Positions 1 to 6,890 of a stretch of DNA of 9,910 nt are shown piece by piece. The notes beneath the pieces are model-generated. The model searched no databases, had not been told where the DNA came from, and worked only from the letters and a program-made list of their open reading frames with translations. The translations under genes were made by a program, and so were the position numbers. Numbering within the stretch: position 1 is the first letter of the stretch; every line of letters starts with the position of its first letter. This stretch comes from an uncultured Prevotella sp. (GTDB taxonomy: Bacteria; Bacteroidota; Bacteroidia; Bacteroidales; Bacteroidaceae): positions 1 to 9,910 of the forward strand of contig OMVH01000248.1 of NCBI GenBank assembly GCA_900314365.1. The letters run 5' to 3'.

Positions 1-106
1 TTAGCATTATTTAACGCCCATTTTTCCGTATCAAAAATCAAAGTTTTCCATTGCACACTCACTTCATTTGGTGCTCTTCTTGTCTCAGAAAACGTAAAAC
101 ATAATC

Positions 107-153
107 CCGGATGCTTCGCAACACAGAAGGCGTGTAGTCCCTGCGCTACCCGG
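107..153. repeat. Nested imperfect palindrome, possible interspersed repeat or structured RNA
   Basis: Three nested complementary pairs are visible: CCGG (107-110) with CCGG (150-153), CGCA (117-120) with TGCG (142-145), and ACAC (121-124) with GTGT (132-135). The apical loop is 7 nt (125-131), and a six-base bulge lies at 136-141. CGCA and ACAC are contiguous, so the core is an 8-bp stem interrupted on one side. No T-run follows on either strand, so it is not an obvious terminator. It could be a dispersed intergenic repeat of the host genome or a small structured RNA. Its function is unknown. Confidence 0.3.
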
Positions 154-237
154 ATATATTAAATAGGAAAAGAAGCCAAGGTTGTAAAAACATATTAGAA
201 AATACTCATTTCTGTCACAGGTTTCAACTTTTATTTG

Positions 238-245
238 TACTTTTG
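238..245 (+). promoter_or_regulatory. Probable tatAC promoter (-7 box TACTTTTG)
   Basis: TACTTTTG matches the Bacteroidota -7 consensus TAnnTTTG. A -33 TTTG at the usual 19-21 bp distance is not clear; TCTG at 211-214 is the nearest candidate, 23 bp upstream. Transcription would start near 250 and give a leader of about 80 nt before tatA. This is the only good match in the upstream region in the right orientation. Confidence 0.45.
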
Positions 246-332
246 CAATGTAAACACAAGGCGCATACAAGCCGCCATACAACGGTGAGGCGCCCGTCAA
301 CGAACAACTAACTAATAATAAAAGCTACAACT

Positions 333-536
333 ATGTTAGGAACACCAGAAATCGTACTTATCGTACTCGTCGTATTGCTGCTCTTTGGAGGCAAGAAGAT
401 ACCTGAGCTGATGAAGGGCTTGGGCAAGGGAGTAAAGAGTTTCAAGGAAGGCGTCAATGGGATTGAGCGCGACCTTGACCCCGATGCACCTCAGCAGACT
501 TCCTCCAAGTCGAACGACGAACAAGTTAAGAAATAA
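333..536 (+). CDS. tatA: Sec-independent protein translocase subunit TatA
   Basis: TatA multimerises at TatC to form the conducting element of the twin-arginine pathway, which moves folded proteins across the inner membrane. The 67-residue product has the full family layout. A short periplasmic N-terminus with Pro-Glu at 5-6 is followed by a hydrophobic helix at about 7-18, the conserved Phe-Gly hinge (F18, G19), a Lys/Gly-rich amphipathic helix (about 21-43, including IPELMKGLGKG) and a polar acidic/Lys tail. Length is normal for Bacteroidota TatA. Its stop codon shares a base with the tatC start (TAATG), so the two are probably translationally coupled. No tatB is nearby, which fits a minimal TatA/TatC system where TatA also serves as TatB; this role is inferred. 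Confidence 0.95.
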   Translation: MLGTPEIVLIVLVVLLLFGGKKIPELMKGLGKGVKSFKEGVNGIERDLDPDAPQQTSSKSNDEQVKK

Positions 537-1339
537 TGGCTGAAGAGGCAGAACTTACCTTCTGGGAGCACCTTGACGTACTACGGGGAGTCATCATCAG
601 AATCCTTGTCGTCGGAGTTTTGTTTGGCATTGTAGCCTTCTGCTTCAAGGACCAGCTCTTCGACATCGTGCTTGCGCCCAAGAACTCTAATTTCATCTCT
701 TACCGCCTCATGGGCGTGGAGCCCTTTGACATCAAACTCGTTAACATCGGCATCACCGAGCAGTTCATGATTCACATGAAGACCGCCTTGGGTTTCGGAG
801 TGCTCGGTGCCTCGCCCTATATTCTGTACCAGCTCTATCAGTTCATTGCTCCGGCACTCTATAAGCGCGAACGCCACTATGCTTTGAAGATTGTCATGTG
901 TGGCTACATCATGTTTCTGGTCGGAGTGTTAGTGAACTATTTCATCATCTTCCCGCTGACAGTGCGCTTCCTGGGCACCTATTCCGTTAGTCCCGAAGTG
1001 GGCAACCTGCTCTCACTTCAGTCCTATATGGATACGCTCTTGATGATGAGTATCGTGTTCGGTGTAGTCTTCGAGATACCGGTTATCAGCTGGCTTCTCG
1101 CCATTTTCGGAGTACTTAAAGCCGAGTGGATGCGCAAGTTCCGCAAGCAGGCTTTCGTGGCTATCCTTATCATTGCAGCCGTTATCACGCCGACCTCAGA
1201 CATCTTCACTCTGTCGGTGGTGACGCTCCCAATATGGTTGCTTTGGGAAGCCAGTATTCTCATTGTGGCCATGACCAATAAGGCCGACAGGAAGAAACTC
1301 GAAGCGGAAACCGACGAACTTGAGCCTTCAGCTGATTAG
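536..1339 (+). CDS. tatC: Sec-independent protein translocase subunit TatC
   Basis: TatC is the polytopic inner-membrane receptor that binds twin-arginine signal peptides and nucleates the translocase. The 267-residue protein begins with the diagnostic cytoplasmic motif FWEHLDVLR (9-17), which includes the signal-peptide-contacting Glu (E11). The second hallmark, APALYKRERHYA (105-116), carries E112, matching the functional Glu of the first cytoplasmic loop in E. coli TatC (E103). Hydrophobic segments at about 19-36, 84-103, 117-140, 165-190 and 205-245 fit the six-helix fold, the last block covering two helices. A charged Lys/Glu tail ends the protein. The start overlaps the tatA stop by one base. 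The gene is complete, and a hairpin 11 bases after the stop probably ends transcription. Confidence 0.95.
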   Translation: MAEEAELTFWEHLDVLRGVIIRILVVGVLFGIVAFCFKDQLFDIVLAPKNSNFISYRLMGVEPFDIKLVNIGITEQFMIHMKTALGFGVLGASPYILYQLYQFIAPALYKRERHYALKIVMCGYIMFLVGVLVNYFIIFPLTVRFLGTYSVSPEVGNLLSLQSYMDTLLMMSIVFGVVFEIPVISWLLAIFGVLKAEWMRKFRKQAFVAILIIAAVITPTSDIFTLSVVTLPIWLLWEASILIVAMTNKADRKKLEAETDELEPSAD

Positions 1340-1349
1340 TTTCAGCATT

Positions 1350-1403
1350 ACGACCCTACAATAATGCCCCATCTCGCTGTCATGCGGAATGGGGCTTTGT
1401 CGT
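1350..1403. terminator. Hairpin between convergent tatC and trmO, probable bidirectional terminator
   Basis: The core stem is GCCCCAT (1366-1372) with ATGGGGC (1389-1395). It has an inner extension CGC (1375-1377)/GCG (1384-1386) and an outer pairing ACGAC (1350-1354)/GTCGT (1399-1403). The T-tract is weak: only TTT follows on the + strand, and an A/T-rich ATTATTG on the minus strand. The position between two convergent units supports a shared terminator. Confidence 0.6.
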
Positions 1404-1419
1404 AGTAGCAACCGAAGGG

Positions 1420-2085
1420 TCAGTCTACTACATAAAGCACGTCTTCATTCACTCGGAAGTGCACTTCGCCCCCGGCGTAGGGCATGCCGTAGATGCGCTG
1501 TGCGTCGTGCTGATAATGAGGGCGCGGATCGAGTTCAAGAATCTGCCGGAGGAGATCCAATTCTGCTTGACTGTACCGGGATTGTAACGATTCGGGAAAG
1601 ACCACCCGAAGGCGTTTGACAGGATTGCGGTCAACGAATCCCGACCGGGCCGAGGCGTGAGAATCGGCGAAAGTGACGTAGGGCTTGATGTCGAACACCG
1701 GTGTTCCATCCATAAGATCAGCACCTTTGACGTGGATTACAGGTCCTGAAGAGCCCGACAGCTCAATATGGTCAATCCTGACCGACGAGAGCCCTAACGC
1801 GTTTGGACGAAATGGCGACCGGCTGGCGAATACACCAACCTTGGTGTTGCCACCGAGCAGAGGCGGACGGACAAGCGGGCTGACAGCCTCATGAGGGTTG
1901 GCAGAGAAGCCCCAGATGAGCCAAATGTAGTCGAACAGCTCAAGTCCCCGCACCATATCCGGATTGCGATAAGACGGCTCGAAAACCACCTCACCACGGA
2001 GTTCCTCCACAATACCGCTCTGTTTGGGAATACCGAACTTCGAAGGAAAGGGCGAACGGAAGTAGGCTATAGGCTTGATTTCCAT
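1420..2085 (-). CDS. trmO: tRNA (adenine(37)-N6)-methyltransferase TrmO (TsaA/YaeB family)
   Basis: TrmO uses S-adenosylmethionine to methylate N6 of t6A37 in the tRNA-Thr that reads ACY codons, giving m6t6A; it is a cytoplasmic enzyme with a beta-barrel fold. The 221-residue product starts with MEIKPIAYFRSPF and has the signature GVFASRSPFRPNALGLS (84-100), which lines the cofactor site, then DGTPVFDIKPY (126-136). The small C-terminal domain of longer bacterial TrmO proteins is also present (LDPRPHY at 185-191, YGMPYAGGEVHFRV at 199-212). Length is close to the E. coli protein (about 235). The ATG follows directly after the TAA of the NusG-like gene (zero spacing), so translation is probably coupled to it. 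Methylation of tRNA-Thr is inferred from the family. Confidence 0.9.
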   Translation of the reverse strand: MEIKPIAYFRSPFPSKFGIPKQSGIVEELRGEVVFEPSYRNPDMVRGLELFDYIWLIWGFSANPHEAVSPLVRPPLLGGNTKVGVFASRSPFRPNALGLSSVRIDHIELSGSSGPVIHVKGADLMDGTPVFDIKPYVTFADSHASARSGFVDRNPVKRLRVVFPESLQSRYSQAELDLLRQILELDPRPHYQHDAQRIYGMPYAGGEVHFRVNEDVLYVVD

Positions 2086-2712
2086 TTACTCACATCCTTG
2101 TTGATTGCTTATGTCGAGAGGTACGCAGCACCAGCGCGATACTTTCAGCATGACACCCAGACAAGGCACCTCCTTGAGCAAGTAGTATTTCTTGTTGCTT
2201 CGCACCAGCTTACCAGTGAGGCCCTTCAGCGGTCCGTATTTCACCATCACAGGTGTCCCTGCTTTCAGTTTGGCTTGTTCTGAGGTGATAAACTTACGCA
2301 TGAGGATGTCCGGATTGCACATGGCCTGGAACTCAAACATTTGCTTCGCAGGTATCTCATAATAAGCACGGTCAGTGGCCGACTTGGTGACGACAGCCAT
2401 CTTGTAGTTGAGCGATGTGATGAACCGTCGTATCTCAGCCTCTTCCTCCGTTTTTTTCAGGAAGATAAGATTGCGCACCACGGGCCTGAGCTCGTGGTGG
2501 ATATGCCCCGCGGAATCAGCGAAGTCAGTCATCTGCATGGGTACGAACGTACTCATCTTCACGTCTGTAAAAGCCTGTTTCACTGCATTGAGCCGGGGCG
2601 TGTAAAGCTTGATGGCGTACCAAGGCAAAGAGTCTTCGGCTGAGGCATCAAAACCATCTGCCCCGAGCAACGGCGGCTGGAGCTCTTCGTCAGTTAACTT
2701 ATAGTCTGTCAT
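2086..2712 (-). CDS. NusG-family (UpxY-like) transcription antiterminator
   Basis: This is a specialised NusG paralogue. Counting from the start chosen here (208 residues), a poorly conserved acidic N-terminus leads into the NGN domain, which begins at WYAIKLYTPRLNAV (31-44). A KOW domain follows (AGTPVMVKYGPLKGLTGKLV, 151-170). This layout is that of UpxY regulators, which bind RNA polymerase and stop early termination in selected operons, classically capsule loci in Bacteroides. The open frame extends upstream to a TTG at 2772, but a strong promoter (2731-2762) lies inside that extension. The start is therefore ATG at 2721 (211 residues) or ATG at 2712; 2712 leaves a more usual leader. The gene lies 3' of trpG and abuts trmO, with no capsule gene in view. 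Its target operon cannot be read from the sequence. Confidence 0.8.
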   Translation of the reverse strand: MTDYKLTDEELQPPLLGADGFDASAEDSLPWYAIKLYTPRLNAVKQAFTDVKMSTFVPMQMTDFADSAGHIHHELRPVVRNLIFLKKTEEEAEIRRFITSLNYKMAVVTKSATDRAYYEIPAKQMFEFQAMCNPDILMRKFITSEQAKLKAGTPVMVKYGPLKGLTGKLVRSNKKYYLLKEVPCLGVMLKVSRWCCVPLDISNQQGCE

Positions 2713-2730
2713 TTCCTTCATCTCTGGACG

Positions 2731-2762
2731 CAAAGTTAGACAAATAAAAGTTATCGGACAAA
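2731..2762 (-). promoter_or_regulatory. Promoter of the NusG-like gene and trmO
   Basis: On the minus strand a -33 TTTG (complement at 2759-2762) is followed after exactly 20 bp by TAACTTTG (complement at 2731-2738), a full match to the Bacteroidota TAnnTTTG -7 box. Transcription would start near 2726, only about 5-14 nt before the candidate ATG codons. The promoter sits just after the trpG stop (2774-2776). I see no terminator hairpin between trpG and this promoter, so read-through from the trp operon remains possible. Confidence 0.75.
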
Positions 2763-2773
2763 GAAACGCCAAC

Positions 2774-3343
2774 CTATTTTCTGTGTTTTAGCCAGTTGTC
2801 GACGATTTTTGCGCCGTCAGGTGTCAGGACGCTCTCGGGGTGAAACTGGATGCCATGTACATCGAAGATCCTGTGGCGCAAGCCCATGATGTGGCCGTCA
2901 TCCGATTCCGCCGTGACCTCTAATTCCTTTGGAAATCCCTCTCGTGCTACCACCCAACTATGATAGCGCCCCATTACCAAACGTTTAGGCAGACCGTCGA
3001 AGATGTAGTCATTCTCCAACTGTGTGCCTTCAGTCGCTACACCATGATAGACTTCAGCAAGATTCTCAAGCTTGGCTCCGAAGAACTGCCCGATGGCCTG
3101 GTGACCCAAACATACTCCGAGTATCGGTTTGCGCCCTGTGTAGTTCTTGATGACATCGAGGAGCAAACCTGCCTCTGAGGGAATCCCGGGTCCGGGACTG
3201 AGGATAATCTTGTCGAAAGACTCGAGTTGAGACATCGCGAACTGGTCGTTGCGATACACCTGAACCTCAGCTCCGAGCTGCTTTACAAGGTGCACTAAGT
3301 TATAAGTGAAACTATCGTAATTGTCAATGATGACTGTTTTCAT
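2774..3343 (-). CDS. trpG: Anthranilate synthase component II (glutamine amidotransferase)
   Basis: TrpG hydrolyses glutamine and passes ammonia to TrpE for anthranilate synthesis. The 189-residue product is a complete stand-alone class I glutamine amidotransferase. It has the N-terminal IDNYDSFTYNL (6-16), the oxyanion-strand motif SPGPGIPSEAG (49-59), the nucleophile elbow GVCLGHQAIGQ (76-86) with catalytic Cys78, and the HPES motif with His168 and Glu170 completing the triad. PabA is very similar and the sequence alone does not exclude a shared role in folate synthesis, but its place 22 nt after trpE argues for TrpG. It is not fused to trpD, unlike enterobacterial TrpG. It is the last trp gene of the operon. 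Confidence 0.95.
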   Translation of the reverse strand: MKTVIIDNYDSFTYNLVHLVKQLGAEVQVYRNDQFAMSQLESFDKIILSPGPGIPSEAGLLLDVIKNYTGRKPILGVCLGHQAIGQFFGAKLENLAEVYHGVATEGTQLENDYIFDGLPKRLVMGRYHSWVVAREGFPKELEVTAESDDGHIMGLRHRIFDVHGIQFHPESVLTPDGAKIVDNWLKHRK

Positions 3344-3365
3344 GCGTTGAATAATTTATTTTACG

Positions 3366-4772
3366 TCAGAGTTGTTCAGCCATTCTTATGGCCTTGACGA
3401 GTGCTCCTAACTTGTTGTTGCTTTCTTCGAGTTCATATTCATCATTGCTTTTGGCCACGACACCCGAGCCGGCCTGGAACCAAAGTTCGCCATTACGGCT
3501 GATGAAAGTACGGATGACAATGGCTTGATTGAGGTCTCCACTGAGACCAATAAAGCCGATACATCCCCCGTAGGCACCTCTATTATGCGGCTCAATCTCA
3601 GAAATGAGCTGCATCGCTCTCACCTTGGGAGCTCCGGAGAGAGTTCCGGCGGGGAAAGTGTCAATGAACTCTCTCACTGAATCAGCACCGTCGTTGAGTG
3701 TTCCACTTACGCGGCTCACGAGATGAATGACATGGCTGTAGAACTGCATGTCCTTATAGAAGTCAACCTTAACATCATGACAGTTGCGGCTTAAATCATT
3801 GCGGGCGAGGTCCACTAACATCACATGCTCGGCATTCTCCTTAGGATCATTGCGGAGGAACTCTGCGTTCCTGCGGTCTTGTGCGGCATCACCGGTGCGT
3901 TTCGTGGTTCCTGCAATGGGATCGATGAAAGCGGTGCGTCCCACAATCCGGTTATGGGTTTCCGGACTTGAGCCAAAGATTCTGAAGCCGCCAAAGTCAA
4001 AGTAGAATAGGTACGGACTGGGGTTGATGCTGCGCAGAGCCCGGTAGAGCTTGAAGTCGTCGCCTTCATACTTCTGGATAAACCTGCGCGAGATGACTAT
4101 CTGGAACACGTCGCCCCGCTTGCAGTGAGCCACACAACGCCGAATGTTGGCCTTGTGCTGCTCGTCGGTGAGTGTGCTGGTTGTATTGCCAATGGCGTGG
4201 AAGTCATAGGGCTTCACATTGGCCTTGTTGATGGTGCGCCACAAAGCATCGAGGTCATCGGCACCACCCAACGAGAGCAAGGTCATCGTGTTGTTGAAGT
4301 GGTCAAACACAAGGATGTCGCGATAGAACGTGTAGAGCATGTCGGGAGCGTCGTTGCGCTCCATCGTCGTGTCCTTCACAGCTATGTCCTCAAAATAGCG
4401 TACGGCGTTGAATGTTGTGTAGCCGTAGAGACCGTAGCAGTCGCTCTCCTCCCCTTCCACATGGAACCGGCTGAGGAAAGTGTTGATGGCCTCGGCCACT
4501 TCCTCCTTAGCCCTGCCCTTTGTGCTCATGTCGAGCGCCTTGCTTTCCTCGGTGCCGTCGGGATAGAAGGCAGTGACGATGCCATGAGCGACAGTGATTT
4601 TAGCCAAGGGGTTAACGGCGATATAGCTTCGCGCGTTGTCGCTGTCATGGTAGTCGGAGCATTCCAGGAGTACGCTCTGCGGTCCTAAATCTCTCAATCG
4701 CATGTAGATTCCCACTGGGGTGTAAAGGTCGGCCAGTACATGTCTGACCGACGTGCTGTATTCAAACTTCAT
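3366..4772 (-). CDS. trpE: Anthranilate synthase component I
   Basis: TrpE converts chorismate plus ammonia from TrpG to anthranilate and pyruvate, the committed step. The 468-residue protein has an N-terminal domain with LLECS (35-39), corresponding to the LLES element that binds tryptophan in feedback-inhibited enzymes. The C-terminal chorismate-binding domain includes NPSPYLFYFDF (250-260), DPIAGTTKRTG (284-294), NAEHVMLVDLARND (313-326) and FPAGTLSGAPKVRAM (373-387). The Ala in PIAGT (A287) points to anthranilate synthase; PabB enzymes usually carry Lys there. The start ATG follows an 87-nt gap after trpB, the longest in the operon. Feedback inhibition by tryptophan is likely but inferred from the motif. 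Confidence 0.96.
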   Translation of the reverse strand: MKFEYSTSVRHVLADLYTPVGIYMRLRDLGPQSVLLECSDYHDSDNARSYIAVNPLAKITVAHGIVTAFYPDGTEESKALDMSTKGRAKEEVAEAINTFLSRFHVEGEESDCYGLYGYTTFNAVRYFEDIAVKDTTMERNDAPDMLYTFYRDILVFDHFNNTMTLLSLGGADDLDALWRTINKANVKPYDFHAIGNTTSTLTDEQHKANIRRCVAHCKRGDVFQIVISRRFIQKYEGDDFKLYRALRSINPSPYLFYFDFGGFRIFGSSPETHNRIVGRTAFIDPIAGTTKRTGDAAQDRRNAEFLRNDPKENAEHVMLVDLARNDLSRNCHDVKVDFYKDMQFYSHVIHLVSRVSGTLNDGADSVREFIDTFPAGTLSGAPKVRAMQLISEIEPHNRGAYGGCIGFIGLSGDLNQAIVIRTFISRNGELWFQAGSGVVAKSNDEYELEESNNKLGALVKAIRMAEQL

Positions 4773-4788
4773 GTGCTTTCAGCTTAGG

Positions 4789-4856
4789 GTGCTGTGACCA
4801 CGATGTTGCAGTCGTTCTACTATCGTAGACGAAGTGCATTGACAAGGTGGTCGCAC
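4789..4856 (-). promoter_or_regulatory. Structured trpB-trpE intercistronic region
   Basis: Most of the 87-nt gap can fold. GTGC (4789-4792) pairs with GCAC (4853-4856), and GACCAC (4796-4801) pairs with GTGGTC (4847-4852), with a three-base bulge between these two stems. Inside lies a second hairpin, TCGT plus CTAC (4812-4820) against GTAG plus ACGA (4825-4832), with a four-base loop and one bulged base. No U-tract follows on the transcript, so it does not look like a terminator. An mRNA-stability or processing element, or a remnant of an older leader, are possible roles. Confidence 0.4.
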
Positions 4857-4859
4857 CGG

Positions 4860-6083
4860 TCATAATTTATAGTTGAGGTAAGTCTCGATATCCTTGTCGC
4901 CACGGCCGCTGACGGTGAGCACCACCACGTCGTCGGGACGGAATGTCATCTTGGGCAGTACAGCGACGGCGTGAGCGCTCTCTATGGCTGGGATAATGCC
5001 TTCCATACGGGTTAGCTCATACCCCGCTCGTATGGCCTCGTCATCGTTGATAGCAAAAACTTTCTCGCGGCCTTTCACGGCCATATTGGCATGCATGGGA
5101 CCGACACCGGGATAGTCGAGTCCGGCACTGATGGTGAAAGCCTCCTCAATCTGGCCGTCATCGGTCTGCATGACCAGTGTGCGTGCACCGTGGATGATGC
5201 CCTCCGTACCACAGTGTATCGTGGCCGCAGTATGGTCGGTATCAATGCCATGCCCCCCTGCTTCAGCCAGGACAATGCGCACGCGGTCGTCGTCAATATA
5301 GTGGTAGACGGTTCCGGCTGCGTTGCTTCCACCGCCGACACAGGCAATAAGGTAGTCGGGATAATCGCGTCCCACCTTTTCCTGCAACTGCCATTTAAGC
5401 TCTTCGGAGATGACACTCTGCATCCTTGCCACAATGTCCGGATAAGGATGAGGGCCCATTGTAGAGCCCACAAGGTAGTAAGTCTCCTCGGGATGACAGC
5501 ACCAGTCGCGTATGGCTTCCGAGCAGGCATCGCTAAGAGTCATGTTGCCGGTAGTGACAGCGTGGACCTCAGCGCCTAACATACGCATGCGCTCCACGTT
5601 GGTGTGCTGGCGCTCCACATCGGTCTTGCCCATGAATATCTCGCACTTCATGTTCATGAGAGCGCACACCGTGGCCGTGGCCACTCCGTGTTGTCCTGCA
5701 CCGGTCTCTGCCGTCACGCGTGTCTTGCCCATCATCTTTGCGAGAAGTATTTGCCCGATGGCATTGTTTATCTTGTGAGCTCCCGTGTGGTTGAGGTCCT
5801 CACGCTTGAGATAGAGCTTGCAACCATACTTTTGGCTCATGCGCGAGGCGTAGTAGAGCGGTGTGGGGCGGCCCACATAGTCCTTGAGCAACTCGTGATA
5901 CTGCTTGCGGAAGTCCTCACTCTCGATGATGGGTAGATAGGCTTCCTGCAGATCGTGCACACATTTATAGAGTATCTCGGGCACGTAGGCACCGCCAAAG
6001 CGGCCGTAGAAGCCTTCTGCGTCGGGGTAGCCAAGCCCCTTCTCGAACTTCGTCTTAAAGTCTTTCTCTTCTTTCATAATCAT
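4860..6083 (-). CDS. trpB: Tryptophan synthase beta chain
   Basis: TrpB is the PLP enzyme that condenses indole, channelled from TrpA, with serine to give tryptophan. The 407-residue product is of the standard TrpB1 type. It has GFYGRFGGAYVPE (24-36), GRPTPLYYA (71-79), and HTGAHKINNAIGQ (99-111), where Lys104 should carry PLP. AETGAGQHG (125-133) includes the catalytic Glu126, GSTMGPHPYP is at 206-215, and GGGSNAAG (250-257) cradles the cofactor phosphate. Two Met codons are available (residues 1 and 3); the first is used here, 30 nt after trpA. Adjacency to trpA fits the alpha-beta complex. All key residues are present. Confidence 0.97.
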   Translation of the reverse strand: MIMKEEKDFKTKFEKGLGYPDAEGFYGRFGGAYVPEILYKCVHDLQEAYLPIIESEDFRKQYHELLKDYVGRPTPLYYASRMSQKYGCKLYLKREDLNHTGAHKINNAIGQILLAKMMGKTRVTAETGAGQHGVATATVCALMNMKCEIFMGKTDVERQHTNVERMRMLGAEVHAVTTGNMTLSDACSEAIRDWCCHPEETYYLVGSTMGPHPYPDIVARMQSVISEELKWQLQEKVGRDYPDYLIACVGGGSNAAGTVYHYIDDDRVRIVLAEAGGHGIDTDHTAATIHCGTEGIIHGARTLVMQTDDGQIEEAFTISAGLDYPGVGPMHANMAVKGREKVFAINDDEAIRAGYELTRMEGIIPAIESAHAVAVLPKMTFRPDDVVVLTVSGRGDKDIETYLNYKL

Positions 6084-6113
6084 CTTTCTTTACTGTTCGT
6101 GTCTGCTGTCCGT

Positions 6114-6890
6114 TCAGTGGCCCAGCGCCTCATAAAGTTTATCGATGGCTTTGTCGGCATCTCCAGTCTCATTAAGCAGCGTGACAAATTTGCTGCCAAT
6201 GATAGCTCCTGCTGCATTCTGCTGTGCGCTTTCGAGAGTCTGCTTGTTGCTGATACCGAAACCAATCATCCGGGGATGCTTGAGTTGCATGGCGTTGATA
6301 CGTCGGAAATAATCAAGCTTAGCCTCATTGAAACTCTTTTGTGCGCCCGTGGTGCTGGCCGAAGAAACCATGTAGATAAATCCGTCGGTGTTGTCGTCGA
6401 TGAAGCGCACTCGTTCCTCGCTCGTCTCCGGCGTTATCATCATGATGATGCGTATGCCATAACGGTCAGCAATAGGCTTCACGCTCTGCATGTAGTCCTT
6501 GAAGGGAAGGTCGGGGATGATGGCACCCGAGACACCGCTGTCCACACAGCTTCGGCAGAACTCTTCGATGCCGTAGTGCATAATGACATTGAGATAGCCC
6601 ATCAGAATCAAAGGGATTCTGACTTGGTCTTTGACAGCGCGCAGCTGGGCAAATATCTTTCTCAAAGTGATGCCATTGCGAAGTGCCACTGTGGCAGCGC
6701 TCTGGATGACCGGTCCGTCGGCGAGCGGATCGCTGAAAGGTATTCCTACCTCTATCATGTCGATACCGCGGCGTTGCAGTGTGAGCACCACATCGCCCGT
6801 ACAGTCAAGAGTCGGACAGCCGGCACAGAAATAGAGCGACAGCAACTTGCGGTCCTTGTTGTCTTCAAAAAGTTGGTTGATTCTATTCAT
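6114..6890 (-). CDS. trpA: Tryptophan synthase alpha chain
   Basis: TrpA cleaves indole-3-glycerol phosphate to glyceraldehyde-3-phosphate and indole, which passes through the tunnel to TrpB. The 258-residue TIM barrel carries the signature IEVGIPFSDPLADGP (46-60), with catalytic Glu47 and Asp58. Other motifs are PLILMGYLN (93-101), GAIIPDLPFKDY (122-133), and the phosphate-binding strands GFGISN and GAIIGSKFV near the C-terminus. Length is normal (E. coli 268). Its ATG lies inside the end of trpF (8-bp overlap in another frame), so translation is probably coupled to trpF. It sits directly upstream of trpB. Confidence 0.97.
   Translation of the reverse strand: MNRINQLFEDNKDRKLLSLYFCAGCPTLDCTGDVVLTLQRRGIDMIEVGIPFSDPLADGPVIQSAATVALRNGITLRKIFAQLRAVKDQVRIPLILMGYLNVIMHYGIEEFCRSCVDSGVSGAIIPDLPFKDYMQSVKPIADRYGIRIIMMITPETSEERVRFIDDNTDGFIYMVSSASTTGAQKSFNEAKLDYFRRINAMQLKHPRMIGFGISNKQTLESAQQNAAGAIIGSKFVTLLNETGDADKAIDKLYEALGH

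Larger units (their letters stand above)
1..332. other. Non-coding region upstream of tatA
   Basis: No convincing gene is visible in these 332 bases. A minus-strand open frame at 85-300 exists, but its Cys/Tyr/Leu-rich translation looks like no family I recognise and it covers a palindromic stretch, so I treat it as chance. The region holds the nested palindrome at 107-153 and a probable promoter at 238-245. From about 250 to 332 it would be the 5' untranslated leader of tatA, ending in an A/T-rich stretch before the ATG. No tRNA fold was found. Confidence 0.6.

Noticed and set aside
85..300. Minus-strand open frame of 71 codons upstream of tatA
   Set aside because: It has no recognisable domain and a Cys/Tyr/Leu-rich composition. 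It overlaps the palindrome and the probable tat promoter, so it is most likely chance.
3107..3114. TAnnTTTG-like box on the minus strand inside trpG
   Set aside because: There is no TTTG element 19-21 bp upstream and it lies in coding sequence; such eight-base matches occur by chance.
4125..4688. Long + strand open frame of 187 codons opposite trpE
   Set aside because: It lies entirely antisense to a well-supported trpE; its Val/Glu/His-rich composition is typical of antisense frames in GC-balanced genes.
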